Part shown: positions 33,383 through 41,929 of the stretch, in pieces
Layout of the letters: every line of letters starts with the position of its first letter
Position numbering within the stretch: position 1 is the stretch's first letter
Assembly: GCA_964347325.1 (NCBI GenBank)
Contig: CAYFYA010000009.1
Span: forward strand, 1 to 64,000
Origin: JAJISG01 sp964347325
GTDB lineage: Archaea > Thermoplasmatota > Thermoplasmata > RBG-16-68-12 > JAJISG01
DNA length: 64,000 bases
Direction: 5' to 3'
Made by a program: the position numbers and the translations under genes
Notes under the pieces: generated by a model
What the model saw: the letters and a program-made list of their open reading frames with translations, nothing else
Database searches by the model: none
What the model was told of the DNA's origin: nothing

Positions 33383-34741
33383 GTGCAGAGTAGAGCGGTG
33401 GAGAGCGTCGTCACAGAAAGGCGGGTCGGGTTTCCAACCCAATACGGGCCAACTAGGACCGACAAGAAGCCCGGACATGTCCTCGTGCCCCACGAGGCCT
33501 ACAGGGACCTAGTCTTGATTCTAGTCATGACAGGGGCGATGTTCATCCTGACGGCCGTTGCCACGCCCGCTCTCGGCAAGTCCGCCAATCCAAACGTGGT
33601 GGCCGAGGTCGAGCTCCCCGATTGGTACCTCCTCTGGTCATGGGGCCTGCTGAAGATCTCAGAGCTCTTCCCCCAGTTCTCCATCTTTGGTTTCACCATC
33701 ACTACCCTGACCTGGGGTGCTGTTCTCTCCGGCGTCCCCTTCATCATTGTACTACTGCTCCCCTTCATAGACAAGGGGTTTGAGAGAAGGCCTGCCAAGT
33801 CTCCCATCCGGGCTGCCTTCGGCGTGGCCGGTATCGTCTGGGTCTTCGCCGCTTCGGTCTACTCCGTCAACGTCCTGATTCTGCCCCGCTTCACCACAGC
33901 TGAGGGGCTCTCCATCGTTACCGACGATACCCTGAAGTGGATGTTCATCGTCCAGCCAGTCCTATCGGGCATGGTCACCTACATCGCCATGAGGCGGCTC
34001 GCCTTCAAGCCCATGAGGAGATACAACACCGCTTTCAACGCCTTTGCCCTCTCCATCGTCCTCCTGATCACAATTCTCCTCCTGGGTTCTGGGCTCGCGG
34101 CAGGGGGAAGCTTCGCATCCCACCTGACAGGCCAGAACGTCTACCTGACGTTCTACGTCAGCATCGCAGTCCTAACCACCCTCGTCGCCCTCTTCATTGT
34201 GTTCTTCCAGGACGAACAGCGGGGTAGGCGGACGCTGTTCCTGTGGATCGGCCTGGCGTTTCTACTCCTGGTCCCCCTCACTTGGTACCTGATGGCCTTC
34301 GACCAGCAATCCTTCGACTACGTCCAAGTCTACATCATGACAAACGCCCACATCTTCATCGCCTTCCCCGTCTTCTCAGTTCTGGTGGCCTACTTCGGCC
34401 AGCGGACGCCCTACAGCGACTACGAGTACAAGCTAAACGAGTGTTACCAGTGCGGTCGGTGCCACCTAGTCTGTCCCATCACTAAGGTGGAGGCCGATGC
34501 CCTCGGGGGGCTCAACCTGGTCTACAACGTCTACAAGCGCCAGCACGACGGCGTCCCGATGTGGTCCTGCCTCACCTGCGACGCCTGCAGTGCTGTCTGT
34601 CCCCTAGACATAAACTACTCCGCGTACGTGTTGACGGAGCGGGCGAAGGTCATGAAGGCGAAGCAGCGAATTCCGACGGAGAGGCCGACCATGGTTTCCG
34701 GCCTTACGGTGGCCGACGGCGGTACGGAGGTGAGGCCCTGA
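33383..34741 (+). CDS. Fusion of cytochrome b C-terminal domain with HdrC-like 2[4Fe-4S] ferredoxin
   Basis: A 452-residue fusion. The N-terminal part is the subunit IV-like half of cytochrome b, with PDWY (79-82) in place of the Qo motif PEWY and about eight spans in all, more than subunit IV has. From about residue 353 comes a soluble domain with two [4Fe-4S] sites, CYQCGRCHLVCP and CLTCDACSAVCP, spaced like HdrC/GlcF N-terminal ferredoxins. The next gene is an HdrB-like CCG protein, so the fusion physically links a quinol:cytochrome core with an Hdr-like electron module. GTG 33383 follows GGTGGAG. Electrons could pass from quinol to the CCG protein or the reverse. Confidence 0.9.
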   Translation: MQSRAVESVVTERRVGFPTQYGPTRTDKKPGHVLVPHEAYRDLVLILVMTGAMFILTAVATPALGKSANPNVVAEVELPDWYLLWSWGLLKISELFPQFSIFGFTITTLTWGAVLSGVPFIIVLLLPFIDKGFERRPAKSPIRAAFGVAGIVWVFAASVYSVNVLILPRFTTAEGLSIVTDDTLKWMFIVQPVLSGMVTYIAMRRLAFKPMRRYNTAFNAFALSIVLLITILLLGSGLAAGGSFASHLTGQNVYLTFYVSIAVLTTLVALFIVFFQDEQRGRRTLFLWIGLAFLLLVPLTWYLMAFDQQSFDYVQVYIMTNAHIFIAFPVFSVLVAYFGQRTPYSDYEYKLNECYQCGRCHLVCPITKVEADALGGLNLVYNVYKRQHDGVPMWSCLTCDACSAVCPLDINYSAYVLTERAKVMKAKQRIPTERPTMVSGLTVADGGTEVRP

Positions 34742-34764
34742 GGCCGGAGGAGATGGGATTCCCC

Positions 34765-35745
34765 ATGAGAGATCTGACGGCAGGGGAGCGCACCGTCCCT
34801 CACCCGATCATGTTCGCCGCCCTCGACAAGGAGGCGGAGTGGGAGGACATCCCCGACGTCGAGATTACGCAGAAGAGTGACTACGCCTACTATCCGGGCT
34901 GCGTCGACTACTACGACTACGAGATGCAGTTCAGCAGGAACAACTTCGGGGATACGGACCACGGCATCATCTTTGACTCCTCAATCAAGCTCCTGAAGGC
35001 CATCGGCATTGCCCCCGTTGTCCTGGATCGCTCCTTCATGAAGTGCTGTGGCCACGACCAGCTCTGGCAGGGGAAGGTGGACGTCTGGACAAAGCTGCGG
35101 GAGTACAACGAGAGACTCATGAAGCGCATCTTCGAAGAGGCCGGAGTCAAGACGCTAGTCGTCAGCTGCGCAGAGGGCTATCGCACCTTCAAGCTCGATT
35201 ACGACCTCGGAGAGGTGGAGGTAAAGCACATCACTCAGGTGCTCTACGACCAGGGCATCGAGTTCCGCACTCGCAGGAAGGAACTTATCACCTACCAGGA
35301 TCCCTGCCGGATGTGCCGCCAGATGCCCATAGATCCCGTCTACGAGGAGCCGCGGGAGCTCATCCGCCAGACCGGGGCTGACCTTGCGGAGATGGAGCAC
35401 TTCCGGGCGGACGCGACCTGTTGCGGCGTCGCGGGGATGATGTACTGCAACGAGAAGACCAAGGGGATCACGAACGACCGCATGATGGAGGCGAAGGAGA
35501 GGGATGTGGACTACCTCCTCACAGCGTGTCCGAAGTGTCTGACCCATTTCGGTTGCCAGCAGCACGAAAACTTGTACAGAGAGGACCGGGAGGCCTTTCG
35601 GTTCCAGGTCATCGACATCACCCAGTACCTGGCCGAATGTCTCGACGAGACCTCCGCTGAAGCCCTGGCGGGTGAGAGGGACGAGGTGGATAAGCCCCTC
35701 CCGAGCCCTGTGGCCAAAGGTGGAGGGTCGGAGGCCTCGCCTTGA
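34765..35745 (+). CDS. HdrB-like protein with two CCG (cysteine-rich) domains
   Basis: About 326 residues with two CCG motifs as in heterodisulfide reductase HdrB, GlcF and LutA. The first is YYPGCVDYY, MKCCGHDQ and VVSCAEGY (its last pair reduced to one Cys). The second is QDPCRMCRQ, ATCCGVAGM and ACPKCLTHF. The full set in the second domain could bind a non-cubane [4Fe-4S] cluster. The first part is preceded by a hydrophilic leader. The start is uncertain: ATG 34765 (GGAGGAG 12 nt upstream) or ATG 34753. In methanogens HdrB reduces CoM-S-S-CoB; here the substrate is unknown, and a disulfide, quinone or protein thiol are options. Confidence 0.88.
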   Translation: MRDLTAGERTVPHPIMFAALDKEAEWEDIPDVEITQKSDYAYYPGCVDYYDYEMQFSRNNFGDTDHGIIFDSSIKLLKAIGIAPVVLDRSFMKCCGHDQLWQGKVDVWTKLREYNERLMKRIFEEAGVKTLVVSCAEGYRTFKLDYDLGEVEVKHITQVLYDQGIEFRTRRKELITYQDPCRMCRQMPIDPVYEEPRELIRQTGADLAEMEHFRADATCCGVAGMMYCNEKTKGITNDRMMEAKERDVDYLLTACPKCLTHFGCQQHENLYREDREAFRFQVIDITQYLAECLDETSAEALAGERDEVDKPLPSPVAKGGGSEASP

Positions 35746-36152
35746 CGGAGACACAGGCCGTGCACGAGCCGAGACTGGCGCGTCACCGCTCCCGTCAGAC
35801 GGCGAAGAAGAGCTTCGACGAGATGCGGCGCAACTTCGTCATCAAGTATCCGCGCGGGAAGGGCGTGGTGGCCTACGTCTACGAGGATATCTGCATGGGC
35901 TGCATCCACTGCGCAGACAACTGTCCTGAGAACGTTAGGCCCGATCACGAGGATGCCATCGTCTTCACGGACAAGACATCCTACTTGCCCGACCTCAGCT
36001 TCGAGACGAGAAAGTCCCTAATCGTGGATGAGAACTGCATCGGGTGCGCCAAGTGCGCGGTCATATGTCCGGTGGAGGCCATTGTCATGGTCCCACGACC
36101 AGGCTGGGAGGTCGTGGACGGTCAACCGGTTGAGATGAAGTCGGAGGCGTGA
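35742..36152 (+). CDS. 2[4Fe-4S] ferredoxin-like subunit
   Basis: A 136-residue ferredoxin with clusters CMGCIHCADNCP and CIGCAKCAVICP, separated by a ~45-residue insert rather than the ~20 of ordinary ferredoxins. A basic N-terminus (RLARHRSRQTAKK) may mediate docking. It starts at TTG overlapping the HdrB-like stop (TTGA). It probably shuttles electrons to or from the HdrBC-like module. It is not a clear NuoI, although nuoI is missing from the complex I operon. Confidence 0.88.
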   Translation: MTETQAVHEPRLARHRSRQTAKKSFDEMRRNFVIKYPRGKGVVAYVYEDICMGCIHCADNCPENVRPDHEDAIVFTDKTSYLPDLSFETRKSLIVDENCIGCAKCAVICPVEAIVMVPRPGWEVVDGQPVEMKSEA

Positions 36153-36478
36153 CCTTGGGTGAAGCTGACGAGGTTCATGAGAGGCCCCGCTGGCCCCGTA
36201 AGATGACCCGGAAGGCGGAGATGAGGCTCATCAAGCAGCTCCCGGGTCTCCAGAAGATCATCCTCATCACCAAGGTCTCTGCCGTCATCCTCTTCGCAAT
36301 CGGCCTGGAGGGGCTCTTCATAGGGAACTGGTGGATGGCTGGCATCTTCCTCACCCTGGGCCTAATCTTCACGATTTGGCCCATCAAGATGGATGTCCCC
36401 AACTTGTGTCCCAAGTGTGGGCAGGCGGCCAAGAAGAATCAGACCGTCTGCCACAACTGCGGAGTCGCCCTCATGTAG
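36149..36478 (+). CDS. Membrane protein with zinc-ribbon tail
   Basis: A 109-residue protein starting at GTG (GTGA overlap with the ferredoxin stop). Two spans (IILITKVSAVILFAIGLEGLF and WWMAGIFLTLGLIFTIWPI) are followed by a zinc ribbon, CPKCGQAAKKNQTVCHNCG. It is the last gene of the cytochrome operon, convergent with the next gene. A structural or assembly role is inferred from position only. Confidence 0.78.
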   Translation: MTLGEADEVHERPRWPRKMTRKAEMRLIKQLPGLQKIILITKVSAVILFAIGLEGLFIGNWWMAGIFLTLGLIFTIWPIKMDVPNLCPKCGQAAKKNQTVCHNCGVALM

Positions 36479-36485
36479 ACCCTAA

Positions 36486-37895
36486 TCAGCCCCTGGGGAC
36501 CCATAGCAGCCTCGAGGGGTTGATAACGAGAGGTAGATCCACCCTAGCTTTGATCTGACGGACTAGGCCGAAACGCCTCTCAGCATCGGCGTCAGGATCC
36601 AGGAGATGGATGAGCTGGCTGCTCCGCAGCCTGCACGGGTGTTTCCCGGCAATCTCCAACAGCTCCACGGCGCGGTCGAATCGCTCACCTCGTCCCGCTC
36701 GTTCGGTGACGAAGGGAATTAGGCTGACCGTACCCCCTTCGTGGAGGGAGCCAGCCAGACCAACGGCCGGTCCGCGGACCTCCTGCCAGCTTGCCAGATC
36801 CGCCAGGAGCGGTGGAAGGTCCGCCGTGGAGAGTCGGATTTCTGCCAGGGGGGTCATCCGCGGCTCCCTCGTGACTCCCGATGTCTGGCCGTAGACGCCG
36901 TCCTCTCTCAGAAAACCTTCGCCGAAGGCGGTATCGACGGCCCTTACCTGGGCTCCAAAGGTTTCCTCTGTTCCGTGGAGGAACACAGTCACGTTTTCGC
37001 CCTTCCTTTCCGGAGCGTCCCTCGAGGAGGTCGTGTCGCCGAAGAAGACCGCTAAGGGGTGGACTCCAACCCCGGGGATTTTCTGGAGGGTAGTTCCCAC
37101 CTCCTCCCAGTCCTTTAGGATGTACGTAAGGGATCTGAGGTCTTCTGCTGAAGGCATCAGCGAGAAGGTCACGGAAAGCGGTATGGTAAGACTGCCTCCA
37201 GCCAACAGTAGCAACGAGTTCAGGTCGTAGCCAGTCGCGTTGTTGGGTACTTCGTCGAAGCCGCTTTCGCCGTACCCCCCGTCGGATCCGACGAAGTCCA
37301 CGTTCCTGATGCAAGTCTCGGGACCTCCTCTGTAAGAGGACAGGATTGTCTCGCCGCGGACGATGTCGCCCATGAAGGAGTCCATGGGCAAGGTAGCAAA
37401 GAGGGGCAGAAACCAGCCCGCCGCCCTCGCAGCGTCACAGGCGTCGCTCCACCTGGCGCCCACACCGGCTCTAAGGATGCCGTTCTCCTTGTCGACGTCC
37501 ACATCGTCGAAGGATGAGAGGTCCAGCAGGAAGCCATCCAACTGTGGGAGGACTTCGCCATCGAAGGGGTCGACCCGTGGAGTCCAGTCCACGGTGACTT
37601 CGCGGTCCCTCATCATCTCTAAGCTCCGGCGGACGTAGTGGAGGGTGTCGCCTTTGAGACCGAGGCTTACAGACGCCACCTCTCCAGTCGCGACACCGAT
37701 GGCACTGGAGACGTCGTCCGCCTCTTCCATCGGCAACGTGACAACACTGACGCCATCGAAGAGTCGCTTCAGCTCCTCCGGAAGTACGCGCCTGTCTCTG
37801 AGGTAGAGGGCCTTTGCCTGCTCCGTACTTCGGAGGGTTCTCAATCCAGGCAGGCCAGAGACCATGTCCCTGAAGTCAGCGTAAGGGATGGGCAA
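36486..37895 (-). CDS. Divergent FAD-binding oxidase-like protein (GlcE-like partner)
   Basis: A 469-residue protein distantly built like FAD_binding_4 (PCMH) flavoproteins: GAGVGARWSDACDAARAAGWF corresponds to the first strand block, NATGYDLNSLLLLAGGSLTI to the conserved TGYDL-x-x-L-x-x-G, and VINPSRLLWVPRG to the usual C-terminal NPGK. The normal PP-loop R-G-x-G-T is missing, so FAD binding is doubtful. It lies one base after a GlcD-like gene, which suggests a two-subunit oxidase similar to GlcD/GlcE. Confidence 0.72.
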   Translation of the reverse strand: MPIPYADFRDMVSGLPGLRTLRSTEQAKALYLRDRRVLPEELKRLFDGVSVVTLPMEEADDVSSAIGVATGEVASVSLGLKGDTLHYVRRSLEMMRDREVTVDWTPRVDPFDGEVLPQLDGFLLDLSSFDDVDVDKENGILRAGVGARWSDACDAARAAGWFLPLFATLPMDSFMGDIVRGETILSSYRGGPETCIRNVDFVGSDGGYGESGFDEVPNNATGYDLNSLLLLAGGSLTIPLSVTFSLMPSAEDLRSLTYILKDWEEVGTTLQKIPGVGVHPLAVFFGDTTSSRDAPERKGENVTVFLHGTEETFGAQVRAVDTAFGEGFLREDGVYGQTSGVTREPRMTPLAEIRLSTADLPPLLADLASWQEVRGPAVGLAGSLHEGGTVSLIPFVTERAGRGERFDRAVELLEIAGKHPCRLRSSQLIHLLDPDADAERRFGLVRQIKARVDLPLVINPSRLLWVPRG

Positions 37896-37896
37896 T

Positions 37897-39417
37897 CTAC
37901 CTCCTCCTTCTGGTCTTGGTCACGTACTTCTCCGAGGGCATCAGCCACCGGAGACGCCCAAGGGCCCTCAAGCCGAACCTCATCAGGCCGGGGGGTATCT
38001 CCGGTGGCACGAGCGGGGGCTTCCTTCCCATGGTCCCCACCAGCTTCCCCCGGTTGACCACGGCCTCGGGGTCGACGGCTTCCTTGATGGCCCTGAACAT
38101 CCCACTCACGTTTCCGAACATGGTCTCCAGGTTGTAAGTCATCAGGAGCCCCAGCCCCAGAGGATGGCCCCCCGTATCTGTGAGAATCCTGTGAAACTTC
38201 TCCACGAACGTAATAGCGAGCTGTCCCCGAAGGAGCCTCTCGTTCGTAAGCATGTAGGGGGCCAGGTAGGCCGAACCGCGGTCGACGAGGAACCCGTGGA
38301 AGGCCACCTCGCCTTTGGACTTCCTTCCGGCCTTCTGAGTGGCCTCCATAACGTGACCCAAGGCGCTCAGGGGCACTAGTCCCTCCCCGACGACGAGCCC
38401 GCCAGAGATTCGCCGCGCATTGTAGGGCTCGTGCCGTCCCTCCCAGAGAGCCGTCGCCACCTCACTGCCCTCCTTCACGCCACCCGCAGCGGACAGTACC
38501 GTTCCAGCGTAGACATCCTCCTCAGCGATGCTCTCCTTGTCCCCTTGGTAGGCCAGGTAGGCCATGGCAGGTCGCTCCGGAAGGGACTTCCCGATCCCTG
38601 CCTGGAGGGTGAGATGAGCACCGTCGACGAACCCGACGTGGTAGGGGGTAATGCAGATTCTGGAGAGTTGACGGAGGGCGCTAACGATACTCTGAAGTGA
38701 CTCGAAGCTGTAGGCGGAGACGCTCGTGGCCTTGGGCCTGGGAATGAGCTGTAAGGTTGCCTTCGTAATCACGCCAAGCGTCCCCTCAGCGCCCAAGAAG
38801 AGGTTCGTCGAGTTGTGGTTTCCCAGACCCAACCCGAAAGTCCGCACACCCGTCTCCAGAATCTCCCCTCCTGGGAGTACGACCTCGAGGCTCCTGACCC
38901 AACGGGAGGGGGGACCGTACATGTATGAGCCTATTCCGACTCCACCGTCGCTGAGGAATCCGCCCACGGTGGAGGACCTGTGAAGGATTGGGACTACTGG
39001 GAGGGCGAGGTCCTGCTCGCCCAATGCCTCGGAGGCCTGATGCCACGTTGCACCCGCTTGGACGGTAACGCACGACCGAATCTCATCTGGGTCGTCCACT
39101 CTCTTCATCAGGCTGGTGACCATCAGAATGCCCCCGACATTTGGCACTGAACCCCCGTGGAGGGAGGTGCCCCCGCCGCGGGGGACGACCGGAATCTCCA
39201 GCTCCTCCCCCAGCTGTAGGATCCGAACGACCTCTTGGGTGGACTTGGGCAGTGCAATGATGTCTGGCTTCATGTTGAACTGCAGGCCAGCCTGCTTCGG
39301 GATCGGAGCCAAATCGTGGCCATAGACGAGCTTCTCCGTCTCAGAGGTCGAGACCCGCTCCTCTCCGAGGGTGTCTACGAGCCGTTTATAAGCGTAGCTA
39401 AGGTCGCTGTAAACCAT
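37897..39417 (-). CDS. GlcD-like FAD-linked oxidase
   Basis: A 506-residue PCMH/VAO-type flavoprotein. The FAD pyrophosphate loop is VVPRGGGTSLHGGS. ITKATLQLIPRP and GAEGTLGVIT are family blocks, and NRGKLVG is the degenerate C-terminal NPGK. It would oxidise a 2-hydroxy acid (lactate, glycolate or similar). A minus-strand TTAATATC element lies about 35-44 nt above ATG 39417. It is translated with the divergent FAD-binding-like gene directly downstream. A full glcDEF operon exists at 60-64 kb, so this is a second system. Confidence 0.88.
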   Translation of the reverse strand: MVYSDLSYAYKRLVDTLGEERVSTSETEKLVYGHDLAPIPKQAGLQFNMKPDIIALPKSTQEVVRILQLGEELEIPVVPRGGGTSLHGGSVPNVGGILMVTSLMKRVDDPDEIRSCVTVQAGATWHQASEALGEQDLALPVVPILHRSSTVGGFLSDGGVGIGSYMYGPPSRWVRSLEVVLPGGEILETGVRTFGLGLGNHNSTNLFLGAEGTLGVITKATLQLIPRPKATSVSAYSFESLQSIVSALRQLSRICITPYHVGFVDGAHLTLQAGIGKSLPERPAMAYLAYQGDKESIAEEDVYAGTVLSAAGGVKEGSEVATALWEGRHEPYNARRISGGLVVGEGLVPLSALGHVMEATQKAGRKSKGEVAFHGFLVDRGSAYLAPYMLTNERLLRGQLAITFVEKFHRILTDTGGHPLGLGLLMTYNLETMFGNVSGMFRAIKEAVDPEAVVNRGKLVGTMGRKPPLVPPEIPPGLMRFGLRALGRLRWLMPSEKYVTKTRRRR

Positions 39418-39472
39418 AGCCTAGACCACCGGGCGGTCGAAGGGACTCGCCGATATTAACCTTAGGGAAGGG

Positions 39473-39940
39473 CTAGATTCCCAGGGCCTCTGAGATGCTA
39501 TCCTTCAGCTGGTCAGCGTCCAGGCCCTCATAATCCAAGTCCAGGGCGCGAGCGACGGCCTTGAGCTTGGACTTGGTGACCTTCTCTAGGGAGGCGATGA
39601 TGGCCCGCTTCAGGTCCCGCTCCTTACGGCCCAGAACCTCGATGTCAAGCTCCTGCGCGGCCTCCACGACTCGGGGACTTATCTCAACCACTGTCTGTAT
39701 TGGCCTCTCAGATCTGGCCTCGGCAAGCTCCTCCTGTATCTCTCTCTCCACCCTGGCCCTTCCCCGTCGAAACTCCCCCAAGGCCCGTCCAATACCACGA
39801 GCTAGCTCGGGAATCTTCTTCGGCCCAAGCAGGAGCAGGACGGCGATTATGACCAGAATGATGATGGGCTCGAATCCCGACAATCCAAACTGCGCGACGA
39901 TATCGGGGAGCGAGGGCAACACCAAGAGTACACCTACCAA
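39473..39940 (-). CDS. tatA: Twin-arginine translocase TatA/B-family protein
   Basis: A 155-residue TatA-family protein: one short span (PIIILVIIAVLLLLG) followed by the classic GPKKIPELARGIGRALGEFRRG amphipathic helix. The C-terminal ~90 residues are an unusual helical extension (ERDLKRAIIASLEKVTKSK and LDADQLKDSISEALGI). It forms the protein-conducting part of the Tat system with the TatC encoded next to it. The N-terminus before the span is longer than usual (about 20 residues). Confidence 0.9.
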   Translation of the reverse strand: MVGVLLVLPSLPDIVAQFGLSGFEPIIILVIIAVLLLLGPKKIPELARGIGRALGEFRRGRARVEREIQEELAEARSERPIQTVVEISPRVVEAAQELDIEVLGRKERDLKRAIIASLEKVTKSKLKAVARALDLDYEGLDADQLKDSISEALGI

Positions 39941-40012
39941 AGAGTAGTAGCTTCAGAGGCATATATCTTTTTGCAGCCTGGATAGCTTCAGGCACGGCCC
40001 AGAGGACAGCTC

Positions 40013-41725
40013 TCAGCTCTCAGATAGGACCGTGAAGATGGCCCCGAACCTGAGGTCGACGTAGAATGTGAAGGTGAACTCTGAGGCAAAGTCCCCGCTA
40101 ACCCAGGAGGTGAGGCCTTCGGCGTGGGTCCAGGATGAGGATCTCGTCATGAAGAGGTGGATGCCGTAGGCGTCCAAGGTCTCATCCTCCACACCCGCTG
40201 CAAAGGTGTACGTCTGGTTGGGGTCAAGCAGTTCGGACGCCGTCGCCTCAAGCCTCCAGTCTGGGCTTGTTGAGGAGAAGATACCGCTCCTCAGCTTCAT
40301 CAGCTGCCCCGGGTCGGGGGGTCGGATACCCGACTCGCTCAGCTCTACCGAATCCGTTGATCCGGGCGACGCACTGTAGCTTACCACGTACGACTCCCCC
40401 TGGACCGCCTCCCCCGGATCGAGGAGTGAGTTTCGGTTCGCATCGGAGAACTCCTTTCGGAGAAGAAGGCTGTAGCCGAGATTGAGACCTAGCATGTAGA
40501 CCAGAGAGTCCCCATTCGATGCCGAAAGGACCAGTTCATCGTTATCGGGGGATTCCCATAGAGCCGGGAGGAGGGTCAGTTCATCGGGCGCGCTGACGTG
40601 CAGGGCACTACTCGCTGGTTCCTCGGCTTCGAAGGTGACCTCCAGTCCCTCGTCCGAGGTTCCTGACCAGAGGAGGATGACCGGCGTCTCGTTACTGGCC
40701 TCCAGGACACTCCCCGTTCGGACGCCCGGGGCAAAAGGGCTGGCTGAGTAAAGCACAAACCCCGGAACTTGCAGGGTCACGTTTCCGGTGGTCAGGAGGG
40801 TATCCGCCCTCGCAAGGGGTGGTGCCAGAAGGCCCTGGTTGAAGTAGAGAAAGCCCCCAACGCTGGCCACCACGACGACTGCGACCACGGACCAGACAGC
40901 GACGGCCGACCTACCGCCCCTTTCCGGGGGTTCTTGCCCTTCGCGTCTGCTCCAGGCCCTCCTCGACATGAGGTAGCCTCCAACGTAGAGGAGGGACATG
41001 GGGACCGCCACAAGGAACATGGTGATCCCGCTTCCATCGGGCGTGATGAAGGCTCCGAAGAGAAAGAAGGCGATAGTCGCATACCGCCAGTTCCGCTTCC
41101 AGAAGTCGGGACCGATTATTCCCAACGCTCCAAGCCCCCACATGATCACAGGGGTCTGGAAGGCCAATCCCATTCCGACGAAGAAGAGGAGGACAATATC
41201 GAAGAACTGTTCCGGCCCCACCAAGGGAGCCAGCCCCATGTTAACCCCAATGCCGTAGAGAAAGTCGAAGGCGAAGGGGAGAATCACGAGCTGGGCGACC
41301 AGGACCCCGCCCACAAACAGCAGCGTTCCTGGCACCGTTATCTTGAGGATGATTCTCTTCTCCCTCTCGTAGAGCCCCGGCGCCACGAACTTGGCCAACT
41401 GGTAAACAATCCATGGCATCGCCGTAAGCACGGCCAGGAACAGGGAGACCTTGAACTGGGTGACGATGGCCTCCCAGGGGTTCAACTGCACCCGCTCGAC
41501 GAAAACGGGCAGCAGGCTGTCCATGAAGCCCCGGATCACCATGACGGAGATGGAGTTGTAAAACTCTGGCCAGGGATAGGGCCAAGGTACGCCGAGGTAT
41601 GGCTGTACGCGAATGGTGAAGCTCATGTAGAACACGAAGAGTGGCATCACCACCCACAGAATCTTGAAGACCCTCTGGCGCAGCTCCTCCAGGTGCTGGA
41701 GGATACTCATCGGCCGGTCTCCCAT
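40013..41725 (-). CDS. tatC: TatC fused to a C-terminal extracytoplasmic domain
   Basis: 570 residues. The first ~280 are TatC: ILQHLEELRQRVFK, VAPGLYEREKRIILK and AFITPDGSGITMF are the conserved cytoplasmic and periplasmic-loop blocks, with six spans. A seventh span (VAVWSVVAVVVVASVGGFLYF) then leads to about 260 external residues unknown in TatC. This part is beta-rich and contains SDANRNSLLDPGEAV, which looks like a dockerin/EF-hand Ca2+ loop. The Tat system exports folded proteins such as the Rieske protein in this window. A minus-strand TTTATAAG box lies near 41742-41749, upstream of ATG 41725. Confidence 0.92.
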   Translation of the reverse strand: MGDRPMSILQHLEELRQRVFKILWVVMPLFVFYMSFTIRVQPYLGVPWPYPWPEFYNSISVMVIRGFMDSLLPVFVERVQLNPWEAIVTQFKVSLFLAVLTAMPWIVYQLAKFVAPGLYEREKRIILKITVPGTLLFVGGVLVAQLVILPFAFDFLYGIGVNMGLAPLVGPEQFFDIVLLFFVGMGLAFQTPVIMWGLGALGIIGPDFWKRNWRYATIAFFLFGAFITPDGSGITMFLVAVPMSLLYVGGYLMSRRAWSRREGQEPPERGGRSAVAVWSVVAVVVVASVGGFLYFNQGLLAPPLARADTLLTTGNVTLQVPGFVLYSASPFAPGVRTGSVLEASNETPVILLWSGTSDEGLEVTFEAEEPASSALHVSAPDELTLLPALWESPDNDELVLSASNGDSLVYMLGLNLGYSLLLRKEFSDANRNSLLDPGEAVQGESYVVSYSASPGSTDSVELSESGIRPPDPGQLMKLRSGIFSSTSPDWRLEATASELLDPNQTYTFAAGVEDETLDAYGIHLFMTRSSSWTHAEGLTSWVSGDFASEFTFTFYVDLRFGAIFTVLSES

Positions 41726-41829
41726 TGTTGCGAATAATCGGGCGACGTCTTATAAATCCGCGCTGGTCGAGGTTGCACGCTCGCTGGGAGGCCAAACCAA
41801 GGGTCACCGTGAACCATTCTCATGGATGA

Positions 41830-41876
41830 TAATATAGATTGATAATAATAAATGGACCAACATTAATATAGATTGA
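41830..41876. repeat. AT-rich direct repeat upstream of the small reading frame and complex I operon
   Basis: TAATATAGATTGA occurs twice, at 41830-41842 and 41864-41876, 34 bp apart, in an AT-rich patch inside an otherwise GC-rich 478-bp gap between tatC and nuoA. ATTAATATA in the second copy could serve as a TATA box for a plus-strand transcript starting near 41895. A regulator-binding role is possible. Confidence 0.5.
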
Positions 41877-41929
41877 GTCCCTCCCCTTAACTGGGCGACA
41901 TTCTCAGGCCCGTGTAGAGGAGGGAGACC

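Noticed and set aside
35742..36152. Ferredoxin of the cytochrome operon as the missing NuoI
   Set aside because: It has two [4Fe-4S] sites like NuoI, but the spacing between them is too long and it is co-transcribed with the HdrB-like gene, not with complex I.
40769..41737. Long plus-strand open frame of 322 codons
   Set aside because: It lies wholly antisense to tatC, is rich in His, Gly, Asp and Glu from reversed membrane codons, and has no promoter or homology; a GC-rich shadow frame.
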